Source: Pseudobacteroides sp035370245
GTDB lineage: Bacteria; Bacillota; Clostridia; Acetivibrionales; DSM-2933
Reading direction: 5' to 3'
Length of the DNA: 64,000 nucleotides
Assembly: GCA_035370245.1 (NCBI GenBank)
Contig: DAOOVO010000003.1
Coordinates: forward strand, 17,523 to 81,522
Part shown: positions 62,798 through 64,000 of the stretch, piece by piece
Numbering within the stretch: position 1 is the stretch's first letter
How the letters are laid out: each line of letters begins with the position of its first letter
The notes under the pieces: model-generated
Told to the model about the DNA's origin: nothing
The model's input: only the letters and a program-made list of their open reading frames with translations
Database searches by the model: none
Made by a program: the position numbers and the translations under genes

Positions 62798-63093
62798 AAA
62801 AAAACTCCTTCCCCAAAAAAGGGGCGAAGGAGTATCCGCGGTACCACCCTAATTAGCAAAAATGCCATCTCAACCGGTACAAAAATACCGTCCCTCTATA
62901 ACGCGAGGCTTCGTCATCTTCTAATGTCCAAAATAATCTATGTATATAGATTAATGGATTTCTCAAAGTGAATCTCCAGGGCTGCTTTCTATATAGTCCT
63001 TTATTAGCTTCCACCTACCGCTAACTCTCTTTAAAATTATCTATATATACTCTTCCCTATCATTGACATTCATACATATGAATTTTTATCATT
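62798..63093 (-). promoter_or_regulatory. T-box riboswitch leader, apparent Phe (UUC) specifier
   Basis: Minus strand. The antiterminator motif AGGGTGGTACCGCGG (62850-62836) is followed by a terminator with arms CTCCTTCGCCCC and GGGGAAGGAG (62832-62805) and seven T. Stem I shows AAAGAGAG (about 63032) and the specifier context GGAGA-TTC-ACTTTGAG (about 62973-62958), which aligns as UUC, phenylalanine. The leader controls the Lrp-aminotransferase operon rather than a tRNA synthetase. Confidence 0.88.
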
Positions 63094-63100
63094 ATAAATC

Positions 63101-63129
63101 ATTATACGAAACTAAACATTAAATTTCAA
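63101..63129 (-). promoter_or_regulatory. Promoter of the Phe T-box operon
   Basis: Minus-strand TTGAAA (63129-63124), 17 bases, TATAAT (63106-63101), just downstream of the DivIVA gene. Confidence 0.7.
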
Positions 63130-63138
63130 CACTTTTAA

Positions 63139-63666
63139 TTAATAATCTTCCTCAGTATCATCTTCTATTACTTCTGATACTTCTGTTATTTGCTGTTCAA
63201 ACTTTTTAAGCCTTTGTAAAACTTCAGTTTTTAAGCTTTTTAATTCTCTTCTTATATCAACAAGTTTTTCTTTTTCATTTTCAATAGTCTGCTCAAGCCT
63301 TTTCTTTTCTTCTATTGCTTCTTTTCTTGCCTCTTCAAGAGTAGTTTCAGCTTCTTTCCTGGCCTCTTCAAGAGTAGTCTCAGCTTCTTTTTTTGCCTCT
63401 TCAACTATAGCTTCAGCTTTTTCTTTAGCTATTATTATTGCATCAGCTATCTTAACTCTATCTTCATTGACCTGGCTCATTCTTCTTTCAAGATCCTCAT
63501 ACTTTATTCTGAGTTCTCTGTTTTGATTTTTTAGCATTGAAATTTCATTGTCTTTTTGCTTCAGTCTATCGTCAAACTCCTTAAGCATCCTCTCAATATA
63601 CGCGTTTACATCAGACTTTGCAAAACCACCTAAAAAAGAACTTCCAAATCGTTTTTCACCTGACAT
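63139..63666 (-). CDS. DivIVA-domain coiled-coil protein
   Basis: A 175-residue DivIVA/GpsB-like protein. The N-terminus has the membrane-binding turn and FLGGFAKSDVNAYIERML, followed by a continuous coiled coil. An 11-residue unit (EEARKEAETTL type) repeats in tandem at about 90-115, encoded by a 33-base DNA repeat near 63325-63400. The acidic tail ends DDTEEDY. Such proteins mark poles and septa and recruit division or cell-wall proteins; the partner is unknown. Confidence 0.85.
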   Translation of the reverse strand: MSGEKRFGSSFLGGFAKSDVNAYIERMLKEFDDRLKQKDNEISMLKNQNRELRIKYEDLERRMSQVNEDRVKIADAIIIAKEKAEAIVEEAKKEAETTLEEARKEAETTLEEARKEAIEEKKRLEQTIENEKEKLVDIRRELKSLKTEVLQRLKKFEQQITEVSEVIEDDTEEDY

Positions 63667-64000
63667 CTGCAGTGCCTCCTCTATATATAGTAAATCATAT
63701 ATTAATAAACTTTAATAAACTAAAATCAATATTTAATTATATAACAACTTTAATAAAATCATTGAGTAAAAAAAATTTGATGTAAGTAATTATATACCAA
63801 AATTTGCTTTTTATCTACATTAAATACGTTATTAATATTACATTTAACAGAATACAAATGTAAAAAATTAATGGTATCTAATCTACATATGTTGCGAAAA
63901 AGACTTTGTATAAGCTATTATTCAACTTACATCTACACGAAACATATTATTGATTCCACTGCATAAACTCTTTTTTTACAATAGATGTACCTTGACAACT
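63667..64000. other. AT-rich intergenic end of window
   Basis: No gene is supported. It contains the second copy of the 33-bp dispersed sequence (63820-63852) and the ribosome binding site of the DivIVA gene near its left edge. Confidence 0.5.
63820..63852. repeat. Dispersed intergenic 33-bp sequence, copy 2
   Basis: Matches 17850-17882 at 29 of 33 positions (TTAAATAC, TTATTAAT, TTACATTTA, CAGA blocks conserved). No inverted ends or coding potential are seen. Confidence 0.5.

Noticed and set aside
63325..63400. Short tandem repeats resembling a repeat array
   Set aside because: They are in-frame 33-base repeats of the DivIVA coiled coil, without spacers; not CRISPR.

Overview
The window looks like the chromosome of a low-GC, spore-forming, anaerobic Firmicute of the cellulolytic clostridial type (Acetivibrio/Ruminiclostridium-like). 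This rests on a SigI/RsgI sigma/anti-sigma pair, a GerMN spore lipoprotein, a Spo0E-like phosphatase, T-box leaders and clostridial gene orders; the species cannot be named from the sequence alone. No rRNA, tRNA or CRISPR array was found.

Layout. 1-3.45 kb: a minus-strand T-box leader whose gene lies off the left edge, then sigI-rsgI. 3.5-5.5 kb: a GerMN lipoprotein and ComEA. 5.6-19.3 kb: a minus-strand biosynthetic cluster for an unidentified lipid or polyketide. It holds a KASIII-like protein without the catalytic Cys, an ACP, a second KASIII with the Cys, an acyl-activating ligase, an alpha/beta hydrolase, a KS-AT-KS-ACP-ACP-KR-DH megasynthase of 2624 residues and a phosphopantetheinyl transferase. 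19.6-25.6 kb: leuS, rsfS, a LytR_C protein, yqeK, nadD and a ROK kinase. 25.8-32.4 kb: purEFMNHD, preceded by paired PurBox-like operators and a promoter. 32.8-33.7 kb: an AEC permease.

33.9-47.8 kb is an integrative mobilizable element inserted in the 3' end of guaA, bounded by a 13-bp direct repeat that contains the last guaA codons. Its minus-strand backbone (xis, int, MobC-like protein, a 48-residue ORF, RecA-fold ATPase, MobV relaxase, TnpV) carries a plus-strand cargo operon: AbiEi antitoxin, a frameshifted AbiEii toxin, a NurA-like nuclease candidate, a HerA-like ATPase, an Hsp90/MORC-like GHKL ATPase and a radical SAM protein. The cargo genes are nearly contiguous and start behind one promoter with an inverted-repeat operator. 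This is the best candidate for a poorly described, probably anti-phage, system.

47.8-54.6 kb: guaA, a TIGR01212-type radical SAM protein, larC, larB, a DUF2520 oxidoreductase and prfB with its programmed +1 frameshift. 54.7-57.8 kb: a nitrogen module of an ANTAR regulator diverging from amt-glnK; the amt leader has an ANTAR-type hairpin that competes with a terminator. 57.9-64 kb: a secreted orphan protein, a SinR-like repressor diverging from a Spo0E-like phosphatase with twin operators between them, a HAD phosphatase, an Lrp/AsnC-aminotransferase operon behind a T-box with an apparent Phe (UUC) specifier, and a DivIVA-domain coiled-coil protein.
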